The notes: a model not told the origin generated them from the sequence alone. DNA of 15,185 bases from Spirochaetota bacterium (GCA_023396665.1 JAEWVL010000243.1:1-15185); one strand, 5' to 3'; positions 6,152 through 14,604 are shown, counted from the first letter of the stretch. Translations and numbers: made by a program.

Positions 6152-6529
6152 ATGGCTTTTAATTATTCGATTAGAAAAAATGGCGCCATAATAATCATCG
6201 ATTTGATCGGAGAACTGAAGGTTTCAGATCTTGCTGATTACTCGGGTCTTTTCGAAGACACCATAAGCGATGATAGTAAATACATTATTATCAACATGCA
6301 GCATCTTACCTACATCGATTCAACAGCAATCGGCCTTATAGTCAATTTCAAGCGTGAGATCGATAAACATTCCGGTATTATCCTTATCTGCTGTATCCCG
6401 CATGATATTCGCAATGTTTTTGAAATAACCGGTATTGCAAAGTATATCCCGACTTTCGAAAGCGAAGCTGAAGCTATTGATGAAGCCGATAGATATATTG
6501 CTTCCGATAAAAGCGATAAGCCCTCCTGA
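6152..6529 (+). CDS. STAS-domain protein, anti-sigma-factor antagonist type
   Basis: A single-domain STAS protein of about 125 residues, the SpoIIAA/RsbV type. Such proteins bind a kinase anti-sigma factor in partner-switching signalling and are turned off by phosphorylation. The hallmark strand-loop is intact: INMQHLTYIDSTAIG, where the phosphorylatable pair is S57-T58 (start at 6152), like the DST of RsbV. The next residue is Ala instead of the usual Gly. The later part (GIILICCIP, VFEITGIAKYIPTF) follows the family closely. Start is uncertain: ATG 6140, GTG 6146 and ATG 6152 are in frame and none has a clear Shine-Dalgarno; 6152 fits the family N-terminus. No kinase, phosphatase or sigma factor gene lies in this window, so its partners are elsewhere. 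Confidence 0.88.
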   Translation: MAFNYSIRKNGAIIIIDLIGELKVSDLADYSGLFEDTISDDSKYIIINMQHLTYIDSTAIGLIVNFKREIDKHSGIILICCIPHDIRNVFEITGIAKYIPTFESEAEAIDEADRYIASDKSDKPS

Positions 6530-6751
6530 TAAAGTCACAAGTCTAGGCCCGAAACCCAGCTAAACCGCTTAAGCCACTTAGCAAAGAAATCTCTGTGCTC
6601 CAATTATCCGGTTTCGAATCGGATTATTATAAAAACTGATAGACTAAAATTGTATATGACTGAATAATTTGTCACCGGTGATAAATTGAGCATTTGCATT
6701 ACATGTTTTCCGTGTCGAAAGCATGAGAAATTCACCTGTTTGAGGTTTGTA

Positions 6752-7366
6752 GTGATAAAAAAAATTATTCTGTTTCTTTTGATAGCTGTTCTGATTCCGA
6801 CTGCTCCGGTTTTTGCCGAAAATATAAATATGATCAGCGCCGGAGCCGGTCGTAATTCAATCATTGGAATGGGACTATTTACATTTAACTGGACAATCGG
6901 AACAATCGCCTCGATCCCCGACGAAGGAGAGGAGGATCACATGGATAAAAAGGCCGGGCTGACTACCTGGCACCTGGCCTATGACAGACTTTTTTTCGAT
7001 TGTATTCTCTTCGGTCTTGTTTATAACTATGAAAAGGCTCATTACCGCTTAACATATTATGATGGAGATTATACGGAAGATAACCTGGACGTACACACTG
7101 TGATGCCCAGAGCGCGGTTGTATTGGGGTTTCACCCATTGGAAATTCTATCATGGCTTCGGTGTCGGCAAGGCGTTTTATTATGAGAAAGAAACCGAATA
7201 TACATTAAATGAAAAAACAAATACAAGTGATTCGAGCACCTCACTTGCGGTACATGTATATGTTCTCGGTATCGAATACAAGATTAACGACAGGTTTTCA
7301 GTTTACACCGATCTGGGTTTGGGCTGGCAGGGGATGATCAATTACGGAGTTGCCTTTAGTTTTTAA
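6752..7366 (+). CDS. Small exported, probably outer-membrane beta-barrel protein
   Basis: About 204 residues starting at GTG 6752, six bases after GAGG (6742-6745). The N-terminus is a clean signal peptide (IKKIILFLLIAVLIP...APVFA) with likely cleavage after VFA, about residue 24. The mature part alternates polar and aromatic/hydrophobic residues (for example FFDCILFGLVYNYE, RARLYWGFTHWKFYHGFGVG, FSVYTDLGLGWQG) and ends in Phe (YGVAFSF), the typical last strand recognised by the BAM complex. The length would suit an 8-stranded barrel. I do not recognise a family. The frame is open upstream to ATG 6686, but that start would bury the signal peptide. It ends 20 bases from the convergent DUF2461 gene. 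Confidence 0.72.
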   Translation: MIKKIILFLLIAVLIPTAPVFAENINMISAGAGRNSIIGMGLFTFNWTIGTIASIPDEGEEDHMDKKAGLTTWHLAYDRLFFDCILFGLVYNYEKAHYRLTYYDGDYTEDNLDVHTVMPRARLYWGFTHWKFYHGFGVGKAFYYEKETEYTLNEKTNTSDSSTSLAVHVYVLGIEYKINDRFSVYTDLGLGWQGMINYGVAFSF

Positions 7367-7386
7367 CAATCTCCCAGTTCGCCGTA

Positions 7387-8076
7387 TCAGTTTGAAACCT
7401 TGTCGCTTGCCTGTCGCATAAAGTTATAAAGAGCAGCCAGTTGTAAAAACCCTTCCCCGAGAAAGTTGGCGGCCCGTGCTGTTGCCAGAACGCTAAAATC
7501 GGTAGCGCTGTACGAGAGGTAAACACTTTTCCGGTTATACCACCCGGAAATCCTCGGGTCTAAATCCTTTTTAATGGGACGTTTGTATTCATCGCCAAGT
7601 ACATCGAACGAGAATTTCCCTTTCGTTTTCTCGATCATCTTGATAAAGCCGTCAGTATCCTCATCGATCATGGTCCGGTAATTATCCATTGTTTCCTTTG
7701 ACGGGGCGAAGTAACCCATCCCGAAACGCCATAGATCCGGGCATATTTCGAAAAAGAAGGCGGGCGAATTTTTCCAGTTCTCTTCCCGCCGTTTAAAGGT
7801 GATCCACATCGCGCTGTGAAAAAAGGATTTGTTCCTTGAAAAACGTGTATCACGAAAAATGCGTGATATTGTCCTGCCTACCGCAGGTTTTGTGTCAAGC
7901 AGTGGATCGATAGTCCCCATCGTTTGCGACAGGGCCGTAACCAGATTTTTAAATGGCGTTAGCAGAATCGTATCGTATTGTGAACGGTTTTTTTCAAACC
8001 ACTCTTTGTCATCCCTGATGTTATTCTCTTCAAGAAACAGGGGCGCTTCTTTGGTGAATCCGGTAAATGATGACAT
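7387..8076 (-). CDS. DUF2461 family protein
   Basis: A 229-residue protein matching the DUF2461/TIGR02453 family in length and motifs: GFTKEAPLFLEENNIRDDK, then KEWFEKNRSQYD at the N-terminus, and ISRIFRDTRFSRNKSFFHS (about 70-88), where the family reads IxRIxRDxRFSxDKSPY. Function is not established; members are cytoplasmic and widespread. AAAAGGA precedes the ATG. It is the last gene of the minus-strand operon, 16 bases after the MATE gene. The 3' end has no hairpin before the convergent plus-strand gene. Confidence 0.88.
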   Translation of the reverse strand: MSSFTGFTKEAPLFLEENNIRDDKEWFEKNRSQYDTILLTPFKNLVTALSQTMGTIDPLLDTKPAVGRTISRIFRDTRFSRNKSFFHSAMWITFKRREENWKNSPAFFFEICPDLWRFGMGYFAPSKETMDNYRTMIDEDTDGFIKMIEKTKGKFSFDVLGDEYKRPIKKDLDPRISGWYNRKSVYLSYSATDFSVLATARAANFLGEGFLQLAALYNFMRQASDKVSN

Positions 8077-8092
8077 GTTACAATCCTTTTCT

Positions 8093-9493
8093 CTATCGAA
8101 TCGCTTTTGTTTGCCAGCGTTTGCTTTTCCACCGTAAAAGCATCACCAGTCCGCGTGTAGTCTCGTCGGTTCCCGTGGCAATCCAGACGCCGATAAGTCC
8201 GAGTCCCATCTGTATGCCGAGTATCCAGCTGCCCAGAACCATGATACCCCACATCGAAAAAAGACCATATAGAACGGGAAAACGGATATCCCCCGCGCCC
8301 TTGAGAGCCTGAATGCTTACCAGATTCAGCGATCGACCGAATTCTATAAATATTGAGTAAAGCAAAAGAGTGTGCACAAGCGAGCTGATTTCGGGTACAT
8401 CGGTAAAGATACCGATTATCGGGACTTTTACCAGATTTATCAATAAGATCAGACTCAGAGTAATAGCGGTACCTGCGGCCTGATATCGGAAAAGCCGTTT
8501 ATATGCTTCATCAGGACGCTTCGCTCCGACATAATAGCCGGTTTTGATCTGAACGGCGTTGCCGATTGCCACTGCCGCCACAAACACAAAACGAACGATG
8601 GTTTGCGTGTACACCTGTGCAGACATCGCGTAGGTGCCCAAAGAAGAAACCATCACCATGATAACAATCTGTGCTACATTGTATGCCATGTTTTCACCGG
8701 CAGTGGGTACCCCGATTGAAAGAATTCTTTTATATATTTTCGAGGGAAGCTTTGTAATGCCTTTCAGATCGAATTGTATTTCCGGGTTTCGGCGAATGAT
8801 GGCTGCGAGCAGAATGCACGCGATAACTTGAGAAAAAACCGAAGACAGGGCAACTCCCTTTACTCCGAAAACAGGCAATCCGAACCAGCCGTAGAGTGAG
8901 ATTGCGTTACCAAAGACATTGAAAAGGTTGGCGATAAACGAGATGTACATCGGCGAGCGGCTGTAGCCGTACGAGCGAAGTACCGTTCCCTGCAGCATGT
9001 TGAATGCAACGAAAATGGAACCGACACCGCCGAATATAACAAAATATTCCCAGGCGAAACGCCTGACTTCATTTTCAATAGAATATGCCGAGAGAAGGTA
9101 CGATGACCCGAAACTCACCAGAATGCAGATAATTGCGGAAACCAGTGATATCATGACAATGCTGGCCTGTACAACCTGCTTTGATTCGTGATGTCGTTGT
9201 GAACCCAGATATTGTGCCAGAACGATACTCGTCCCGATGCAAATCACATTGAAGAGTATTTGCAGAAAAAAAATGTATTGAGCGACAAGGCCGATTCCCG
9301 CAATAGCCTGTTGCGAAAAAGAGCTCACCATTACCGTGTCAATTGAAGAGACCAGAATGCGAAATAACTGTTCCAGAAAAATCGGTACTGCCAAAACGGC
9401 GATGGGCAGTGCCGCACGATCCACACGCGGTGTAGGCGGTTGGGGTGTCTCTGTGGTCATCAGACCGGGTATCATTTTGTCGGGAAGTTTCAT
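8093..9493 (-). CDS. MATE family multidrug efflux transporter
   Basis: A 466-residue inner-membrane protein with about 12 hydrophobic segments in two similar halves, the layout of NorM/DinF-type MATE transporters that expel cationic compounds using a Na+ or H+ gradient. The first helix pair carries the family pattern (LFRILVSSIDTVMVSSFSQQ, then AIAGIGL), followed by GTSIVLAQYLG; the second half repeats it around VPTAGENMAYNV and AVQIKTGYYVGAKRPDEA. The substrate cannot be read from sequence. The start at 9493 follows an AGG-like site weakly; an in-frame ATG 11 codons later is possible. Second gene of the operon, 21 bases after the HAD gene. Confidence 0.93.
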   Translation of the reverse strand: MKLPDKMIPGLMTTETPQPPTPRVDRAALPIAVLAVPIFLEQLFRILVSSIDTVMVSSFSQQAIAGIGLVAQYIFFLQILFNVICIGTSIVLAQYLGSQRHHESKQVVQASIVMISLVSAIICILVSFGSSYLLSAYSIENEVRRFAWEYFVIFGGVGSIFVAFNMLQGTVLRSYGYSRSPMYISFIANLFNVFGNAISLYGWFGLPVFGVKGVALSSVFSQVIACILLAAIIRRNPEIQFDLKGITKLPSKIYKRILSIGVPTAGENMAYNVAQIVIMVMVSSLGTYAMSAQVYTQTIVRFVFVAAVAIGNAVQIKTGYYVGAKRPDEAYKRLFRYQAAGTAITLSLILLINLVKVPIIGIFTDVPEISSLVHTLLLYSIFIEFGRSLNLVSIQALKGAGDIRFPVLYGLFSMWGIMVLGSWILGIQMGLGLIGVWIATGTDETTRGLVMLLRWKSKRWQTKAIR

Positions 9494-9514
9494 TTATGCC
9501 TGACCCTAAGTATT

Positions 9515-10162
9515 TTAGTTCACACCTGATTTTATGATTGAGATAATATCGAGGGGATGGGCTGCCCGATAATCGGGTTCCAATGATCCATGAGTGCCGA
9601 AACCCCAGGAACAGAGTACCGACGAGCAGCCGGCGGCTTTTGCCGCAAGAATGTCATTCTCGTGATCACCCGCCATGATCGCCGTGCTGAGCTCGATGCC
9701 GGCATTTGAAAGCAACGAACTTATCTGAAGCGGGTCGGGTTTTCGCTTCGCATAAGTATCTCCGCCGGCAATCGCCTTAAAGAAATGTAGCAAACCGAGT
9801 TCTTCCAGAATAATTCGCGACGGCGCCTCGGTTTTATTTGTGACGACAAACAGGGATATCCCCATGCCATGCAGTGTTTCAAGAAGCGTTATTACGCCAT
9901 CATAGGGTCTGGTGTTTCGCAACATGTTTTTTCGATATACGACTCTGTATCGGGAAAGAATATCCCCCAAAGAAAGCGTAGAGTCCGAGAAAGTGCTTTC
10001 CAGCAAAAACGCCAATCCAAAGCCGATATAAGGGGCAATAATTTCGTGTGAAAGCGGCGTAAGCCCGAATTGCGACCGCGTTTCATTAATAGAAAATTCA
10101 ATATCTTCCAGAGAGTTGACGAGTGTTCCGTCAAGATCGAAGAGTGCAGCGGCATATTTCAT
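9515..10162 (-). CDS. HAD-family hydrolase, phosphoglycolate-phosphatase-like
   Basis: A 215-residue HAD subfamily IA phosphatase. All four motifs are present: FDLDGTLVNS (nucleophile D9, acid/base D11), VTNK (T108), KRKPDP (K141) and AGDHENDILAAKAAGC (D166, D170). The helical cap between about residues 16 and 80 is the Gph type. Gph removes 2-phosphoglycolate, some of which arises from repair of DNA 3' ends; related enzymes hydrolyse other small phosphates, so the exact substrate is open. ATG at 10160-10162 is preferred because GGAG precedes it; the frame is open to 10183 (TTG). First gene of the HAD-MATE-DUF2461 operon, divergent from the TPR gene. Confidence 0.88.
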   Translation of the reverse strand: MKYAAALFDLDGTLVNSLEDIEFSINETRSQFGLTPLSHEIIAPYIGFGLAFLLESTFSDSTLSLGDILSRYRVVYRKNMLRNTRPYDGVITLLETLHGMGISLFVVTNKTEAPSRIILEELGLLHFFKAIAGGDTYAKRKPDPLQISSLLSNAGIELSTAIMAGDHENDILAAKAAGCSSVLCSWGFGTHGSLEPDYRAAHPLDIISIIKSGVN

Positions 10163-10314
10163 AGTGCGATACTCCATCTGCAAGAGAGCAAAACCATGTG
10201 TCAGTTTTTGTGTTGCGTGTGCTATGTAAAGAATAAAACCGCTAACAAAAGCGCTTCGTTCCTGTCACAAGACGAGCCTGTTCGCTTTAAGCTACCCAAA
10301 CAGCAAAAAAGCGC

Positions 10315-10327
10315 AACAGTAACTGTT
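10315..10327. promoter_or_regulatory. Perfect 13-base palindrome upstream of a promoter
   Basis: AACAGT-A-ACTGTT is a perfect odd palindrome ending 15 bases before the -35 box at 10343, in the region between two divergent genes. It could be an operator or activator site; nothing identifies a regulator. Confidence 0.3.
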
Positions 10328-10342
10328 TTTATAAGATCGCAC

Positions 10343-10370
10343 TTGTCATTTTTCGTATTTTTCCGATAAT
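10343..10370 (+). promoter_or_regulatory. Sigma70-type promoter of the TPR gene
   Basis: TTGTCA (10343-10348), a 16-base spacer and GATAAT (10365-10370) each match 5/6 of the consensus. Transcription would begin near 10377, leaving a leader of about 15 bases that contains the AAGGG (10381-10385) Shine-Dalgarno. Confidence 0.5.
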
Positions 10371-10391
10371 AAGGGGGGATAAGGGAATGTT

Positions 10392-11735
10392 ATGCTAAAA
10401 AAACCATTACTGTATATAGTGCTGCAATCTATAATTTGCTGTTTGTGCGGCACTGTTTTTGCACAGGCGCAGGAAAACATGCTTCGCATACCCGATGCGC
10501 AAGCGGGTGATTCGCAACAATCTGATTATCAGCAACTGATGCAGGGTGAATATTATGAGGATGCTGTCAAACAGATCGAATCACAGATAGACGAATATAC
10601 CGGCACACATGTCGCCGACAAAGAAGTTCCAGCGAGTTTTATTACCTTTTCCGCACTCGAAGAAAAACAGAATCTGAACGTGCTTTTCAGTAAACGGCAG
10701 GTGCCGATCAAGTATATTGAGGAAAATGCGAAAATGCGGCAATTACATTATGATGCCGGCTTGTGTCGCGAAAAAATGGGTGATCACCTGAAGGCGCTCA
10801 GCCATTATAATCAGAGTTTTATGTTCAAAAAGATAGTACCGCAGGAAGATGCTGCGGTGTTCTACCGGATGGCCCAGGTGTATCGTACGATGGGTTATAC
10901 TCAGGCCTATCTGAACGAACTGGAAATTGCGCATTATCTGAAACAGGACGAAGAAGACTATATCAAGGAACTGGGTGAAGGGTATTATACGAGCAAAGTG
11001 CCGAAAATGGCCATACTTTATTTTGAAAAATACGCACAAAATAAAGGTGAGTCCTTTGAGGATTACGGGGTGTATCTGAAGCTGGCAAACCTCAATACCT
11101 CGATCGGCAATTATCTTGAAACGGAAAAATACTATCTGCTCTATCTCGACAGGCAGCCTGACGATCTGGACGCATTGTACGCGCTTGGGGTCTTAAGTTA
11201 TACAAATACCGGCCATTTCGACCTTGCTCTGGAGAGGTTCGAGTCCATTAAAAAACGGTCCCGTGATCTCCCTCAGGACAAAGTTGCGAAAATCAATGAG
11301 CTGTCAGGAGACATTCATTTCAAGAGGGAAAAATACAATCGTGCAATTGACGCATATCTAAGTGCGATAGAGAATGAACAGGAGTATCGAAAACAGGTTG
11401 AATCCAAAAGAAGTGAACTGGAGCAGCTAGAAATCAAAATCAACGAACTGAAGGCTGAACTGATCAAGAAGAACGACTATGTCAAGTATGAACAGTATCA
11501 GGATATGAATCAGGATAAAACCAGACTTGCTTATGAATTGATGATGATGGAGTACGAGCTTCGCAAGTACAATCCGGGAAAACTGCGTTGGCAGACGGCG
11601 GAATGTTACGAGCGAATAAAGAATTATGAAAAATCGTTGGAATACTATCGCCAGTGCATCGCTGAAAATCACCGGCAAAATGAAGCTCGTGCGCGAATTA
11701 CAAAAATACAGTTGATTTTACAACGAGGGTATTGA
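10392..11735 (+). CDS. Exported TPR and coiled-coil protein
   Basis: A 447-residue protein with a signal peptide (LKKP, then LLYIVLQSIICCLCG) probably cut after TVFA, residue 24. From about residue 115 there is a series of TPR-like helix pairs: AGLCREKMGDHLKALSHYNQ, FYRMAQVYRTMG, YFEKYAQNKG, LANLNTSIGNYLETEKYYL, LYALGVLSYTNTGHFDLALE and SGDIHFKREKYNRAIDAYLS. A charged coiled coil (about 332-395, SKRSELEQLEIKINELKAEL) interrupts the array before a final repeat (ECYERIKNYEKSLEYYRQCI). TPRs bind other proteins; this one should act in the periplasm or at the envelope. No enzymatic motif seen and no specific family recognised. ATG 10392 follows AAGGG. It has its own promoter and ends 109 bases before yebC, with no terminator between, so read-through into yebC is possible. 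Confidence 0.85.
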   Translation: MLKKPLLYIVLQSIICCLCGTVFAQAQENMLRIPDAQAGDSQQSDYQQLMQGEYYEDAVKQIESQIDEYTGTHVADKEVPASFITFSALEEKQNLNVLFSKRQVPIKYIEENAKMRQLHYDAGLCREKMGDHLKALSHYNQSFMFKKIVPQEDAAVFYRMAQVYRTMGYTQAYLNELEIAHYLKQDEEDYIKELGEGYYTSKVPKMAILYFEKYAQNKGESFEDYGVYLKLANLNTSIGNYLETEKYYLLYLDRQPDDLDALYALGVLSYTNTGHFDLALERFESIKKRSRDLPQDKVAKINELSGDIHFKREKYNRAIDAYLSAIENEQEYRKQVESKRSELEQLEIKINELKAELIKKNDYVKYEQYQDMNQDKTRLAYELMMMEYELRKYNPGKLRWQTAECYERIKNYEKSLEYYRQCIAENHRQNEARARITKIQLILQRGY

Positions 11736-11844
11736 GCATAGTACTGCCGGAGGCTTTCAGGTCCGGGGATACGAACAAACCCTTTCACCAGATGCGTATT
11801 GCCTGCCGGGAATCACTGCGAAATATATTACGGGAGCAAACAAT

Positions 11845-12600
11845 ATGTCAGGTCATAATAAATGGTCCACTATTAAGCGCAAAAAGGGAGCCGTCGACGC
11901 AAAACGAGGCGCAATTTTCACCAAGATTATCCGTGAGATTACCGTAGCCGTAAAAAATGGCGGGGGAGAAGACGCCAATTCAAATCCCCGACTTCGCGTA
12001 GCCATCCAGAAAGCGAAAGAAAACAACATGCCCCTCGAAAACATTGACCGCGCGATTCTGAAGGCCTCAGGAAAGATGGAGGGTGTTGTTTACGAAGAGA
12101 TCCGTTATGAAGGCTATGGTCCCGGCGGAGTCGCTGTCATGGTGGATGTGATTACAGACAACAAAAACCGCACTCATCCTGAAATACGATCCATCTTCAC
12201 AAAAAGCGGCGGTAACCTCGGTGAGGCCGGTTGTGTTGGCTTCATGTTCGATAGAAAAGGTGTAATAGAAATAGAAGCCGGACAGACGAACGAAGACGAA
12301 TTGATGGAACTGCTCATCGATTTCAATGTTGAAGATATCAAGACAGAAGACGACGACACGATTACGGTAAGCGTTACACCGGACGATTTTTCATCGGTCA
12401 GCGAAGCGATAATCGCAAAGGGCTATAAAACTCTGATGAATGAAATAACCTATATACCAAAGACGACCGTTGCCCTTGACGAGAAAAAAGCAGAACAATG
12501 CATGCGGCTGGTCGAAAGCCTTGAAGATCATGATGACATACAGAATGTTTACGGTAATTACGAGATATCGGACGAAATAATGGAAAAACTTCAGGGATAA
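11845..12600 (+). CDS. yebC: YebC/PmpR/TACO1 family protein
   Basis: A 251-residue protein of the YebC family, which was first described as a transcription regulator and more recently as a translation factor helping ribosomes through difficult proline-containing stretches. The N-terminal signature is complete: SGHNKWSTIKRKKGAVDAKR, then GAIFTKIIREI, followed by NPRLRVAIQKAKENNMP and the YEGYGPGGVAVMVDVITDN block (about 87-110). Then NRTHPEIRSIFTKSGGNLGE and GCVGFMF, typical of the family. ATG 11845 follows GGGAG (11832-11836). It is 1 base from ruvC, so the two are surely co-transcribed and probably translationally coupled; the yebC-ruvC order is widespread in bacteria. Confidence 0.96.
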   Translation: MSGHNKWSTIKRKKGAVDAKRGAIFTKIIREITVAVKNGGGEDANSNPRLRVAIQKAKENNMPLENIDRAILKASGKMEGVVYEEIRYEGYGPGGVAVMVDVITDNKNRTHPEIRSIFTKSGGNLGEAGCVGFMFDRKGVIEIEAGQTNEDELMELLIDFNVEDIKTEDDDTITVSVTPDDFSSVSEAIIAKGYKTLMNEITYIPKTTVALDEKKAEQCMRLVESLEDHDDIQNVYGNYEISDEIMEKLQG

Positions 12601-12601
12601 G

Positions 12602-13063
12602 ATGCGTATAATCGGAATTGATCCGGGGTACGCAATTTGCGGCTGGTCGGTGGTCGAAAAGGGCTTTAAGCTGTGTGACTATGGTGCGATCGAAACACCG
12701 GCCGGAATGCCGATTGATGAACGGTTGTTTGTCATATACACTGAAATAAATGACATAATAGCCCGACACAGACCCGATGCTGCCGCCATTGAGCGGCTTT
12801 TTTTTGCAAAAAACACCACGACAGCCCTCGATGTCTCAAAAGCCGTCGGTGTGATTTTGCTTGCCTGGCGCATTCATGCGCTTCCTTACAGGGAATACAC
12901 TCCGGTTCAGGTCAAGCAGGCTTTGACGGGTTTCGGCAGGGCGGATAAGGCTCAGATGCAGTTCATGGTGCAGAAGCTGTACAGGTTGAAAGAACTGCCT
13001 TCACCCGACGACGCTGCCGATGCCCTGGCGGTGGCTAGTTGCTATTTGCTTGAAAAAGGATAA
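12602..13063 (+). CDS. ruvC: Holliday junction resolvase RuvC
   Basis: A 153-residue RuvC endonuclease, slightly shorter than the usual 160-175. It cuts Holliday junctions symmetrically during recombinational repair, with RuvAB. The four catalytic acids are in place: D7 in IGIDPG, E64 in IERLFF, D137 and D140 in PDDAADALAVA. The YTPVQVKQALTGFGRADKAQ region (about 99-118) is the standard DNA-contact part. ATG 12602 lies one base after the yebC stop, with CAGGGA as Shine-Dalgarno inside the end of yebC. ruvA and ruvB, often next, are absent here and must be elsewhere. Confidence 0.96.
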   Translation: MRIIGIDPGYAICGWSVVEKGFKLCDYGAIETPAGMPIDERLFVIYTEINDIIARHRPDAAAIERLFFAKNTTTALDVSKAVGVILLAWRIHALPYREYTPVQVKQALTGFGRADKAQMQFMVQKLYRLKELPSPDDAADALAVASCYLLEKG

Positions 13064-13226
13064 ATCGTTTTATTCCGATTTGTCTGTTGTGCTGCAATGT
13101 TGCAGTTAGGCTTTCGATAAGATTTTTCAATTAAATTTTCTTGACGTAAAAGCATTACAAATCGACAAATTAATAGGGTCATTTTTTCGCTCCTTTTGCG
13201 CTAGACCATTCTGACGATTAGCGAAT

Positions 13227-13280
13227 GGCTACGGCTCGAAAGAGCACAAACCGGAAATGCTTCCGAGCCGCAGCCTTTGT
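13227..13280 (+). terminator. Branched, terminator-like structured element
   Basis: GGCTACGGCTCG (13227-13238) pairs with CGAGCCGCAGCC (13264-13275) with one mismatch, followed by TTTGTTTT. Inside, two smaller hairpins can form instead: GCTC-GAAA-GAGC (13234-13245) and CGGAA-ATGC-TTCCG (13252-13265), leaving a 7-pair outer stem. It may terminate yebC-ruvC transcription, 160 bases after ruvC. The rest of the 13064-13318 gap shows only a TTGACG (13141-13146) without a good -10 box. Confidence 0.5.
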
Positions 13281-13318
13281 TTTATGCTGCCACGTTACGG
13301 AGTTCCCTTTGCAAAGCT

Positions 13319-13978
13319 ATGGAAGAATACAAATATACAATAACGAAAGATGATATTAACGAGTGTGCTCTTGGCTGTTTTCAGGGGCCGGTTACGCTTG
13401 TGCAGACCGAAGAAGAGGCTCTCGAAGCCGTCAGAGAGCTTGTCAACGAGCCGGTAATCGGTTTCGATACCGAATCGCGCCCCTCTTTTCGCAAGGGAGA
13501 GCATCACCCAATCGCCCTGATACAACTTTCGACAGCAGAGCGCGCTTATCTGTTTCGTATAAACAAATTTGAGAATTTTCCCGATCTGTCAGCCTTGTTT
13601 TCTGACAAAACAATAATAAAGGTCGGCTTGGGGATAAAAGACGAAATAACTGCTCTGGAGAAAAGAACCGGAACAAAATGTCTCTCTTTTGTGGATTTGG
13701 AAAAAGTTGCCCGCATTTTAGGCTTTCATCAGCGCGGGGTTCGGGCTCTTGCCGCTTTTTTTCTGAAATTACGTATTTCCAAAGCGGCGCAGAAATCAAA
13801 CTGGGAACGGGCTGATCTGACTGAACAACAGATTCGCTATGCCGCGACCGATGCCTGGATCTGTCAGGAGATTTACCGCTCTATGTTTGCGAAAGGGTTT
13901 TTGCCTCTTGAGAATTTTGATGATATGTTTGTGGTGGCGCAGACAAAAGAGAAGGGCAAACCGGCATGTGTAAATTAG
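13319..13978 (+). CDS. DEDDy-type 3'-5' exonuclease (RNase D/WRN-exo-like)
   Basis: A 219-residue protein that is a single DEDDy 3'-5' exonuclease domain. Exo I is GFDTES (D50, E52), Exo II is KVGLGIKDE (D108), Exo III is YAATDAW (Y174, D178). Together these bind two metal ions for nucleotide hydrolysis. The supporting block GVRALAAFFLK ... KSNWERADLTEQQIRYAATD is typical of RNase D and WRN-exonuclease-like domains. There is no HRDC domain, so it is not a full RNase D; RNA or DNA specificity is unknown. Start ATG 13319 is by elimination: GGAG (13299-13302) lies 16 bases away, too far for a good site, and the frame is open to a TTG at 13277 overlapping the structured element. First gene of an overlapping trio with the methyltransferase and MBL genes. 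Confidence 0.88.
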   Translation: MEEYKYTITKDDINECALGCFQGPVTLVQTEEEALEAVRELVNEPVIGFDTESRPSFRKGEHHPIALIQLSTAERAYLFRINKFENFPDLSALFSDKTIIKVGLGIKDEITALEKRTGTKCLSFVDLEKVARILGFHQRGVRALAAFFLKLRISKAAQKSNWERADLTEQQIRYAATDAWICQEIYRSMFAKGFLPLENFDDMFVVAQTKEKGKPACVN

Positions 13979-14604
13979 TATGCGGTAACACCGCAAAAAT
14001 CGAACGTATACACTCCTATTACGAACAGAATTTCGAGAATGCAAACGAAAATTACAAGATTCTCGGCTGGGAAAATCCGGATGCCCACTATTTGCGTTTT
14101 TCGGTATTCAATGACAATCTTGCGCTTTCAAACAGGTCACTGCTTGATGTCGGGTGCGGACTCGGTGACCTTTATCGCTTTTTCACACAGATAAGGAAAA
14201 TTTCACTGGAGTATCTCGGGCTGGACATATCCCCCCGAATGATAGATGAGGCCCGCAAACAGAACCCCTCCGCTTCGTTCGCCTGCGAAGATGTCTTTGC
14301 AAGCCCGACTGCCTTGCAGGGACGAAAATTCGATGTCGTCTACAGTTCGGGAATTTTCAATCTCGCCCTGGGCAACAATATGGATTTTCTCTCGAAAGCC
14401 CTGACCGTTTTCAATGATCTTGCAACGCAGGCCTTCGCCTTTACCCTGCTGAGTCAGTCTTCAAAGCAAAAAGAAGAGACTTTTTTCTATTACAGTCCCG
14501 ATGAAGTCGAGCAGCTGCTCGCCCCCCTTTGCCTGAAAGAGATCCGAATCATCGAAGGGTACCTTCCCAATGATTTTACCGTGATATGTGTAAAAGAGAA
14601 ATGA
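13966..14604 (+). CDS. Class I SAM-dependent methyltransferase
   Basis: A 212-residue cytoplasmic methyltransferase. Motif I is LLDVGCGLGDL (D61), the acidic end of the second strand is LGLDIS (D87), and CEDVF (107-111) and KFDVVYSSGIFN (121-132) mark the later strands of the Rossmann-like fold. The fold and the short C-terminal part (YYSPDEVEQLLAPLCLKE) place it among small-molecule-type class I enzymes; there is no RNA- or DNA-binding extension, and the substrate cannot be named. ATG 13966 overlaps the exonuclease by 13 bases, and its stop overlaps the next start in ATGA, so the three genes are translated in step. Confidence 0.85.
   Translation: MCKLVCGNTAKIERIHSYYEQNFENANENYKILGWENPDAHYLRFSVFNDNLALSNRSLLDVGCGLGDLYRFFTQIRKISLEYLGLDISPRMIDEARKQNPSASFACEDVFASPTALQGRKFDVVYSSGIFNLALGNNMDFLSKALTVFNDLATQAFAFTLLSQSSKQKEETFFYYSPDEVEQLLAPLCLKEIRIIEGYLPNDFTVICVKEK

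Noticed and set aside
6540..6650. Possible riboswitch or terminator after the STAS gene
   Set aside because: The stretch looked aptamer-like at first (AAACCCAGCTAAACCGC), but I could not build the core of any known class; the CCGGTTTCGAATCGG stem is imperfect and lacks a T-run.
7829..8312. Plus-strand frames (102 and 81 codons) opposite the DUF2461 and MATE genes
   Set aside because: Antisense shadows of well-supported genes.
11732..11947. 71-codon plus-strand frame between the TPR gene and yebC
   Set aside because: Runs into yebC in another frame, no recognisable motif, no ribosome site.
13141..13176. Promoter TTGACG ... TAATAG before the exonuclease gene
   Set aside because: The spacing is 24 bases, too long for a sigma70 promoter, and no better -10 box lies at 16-18 bases.
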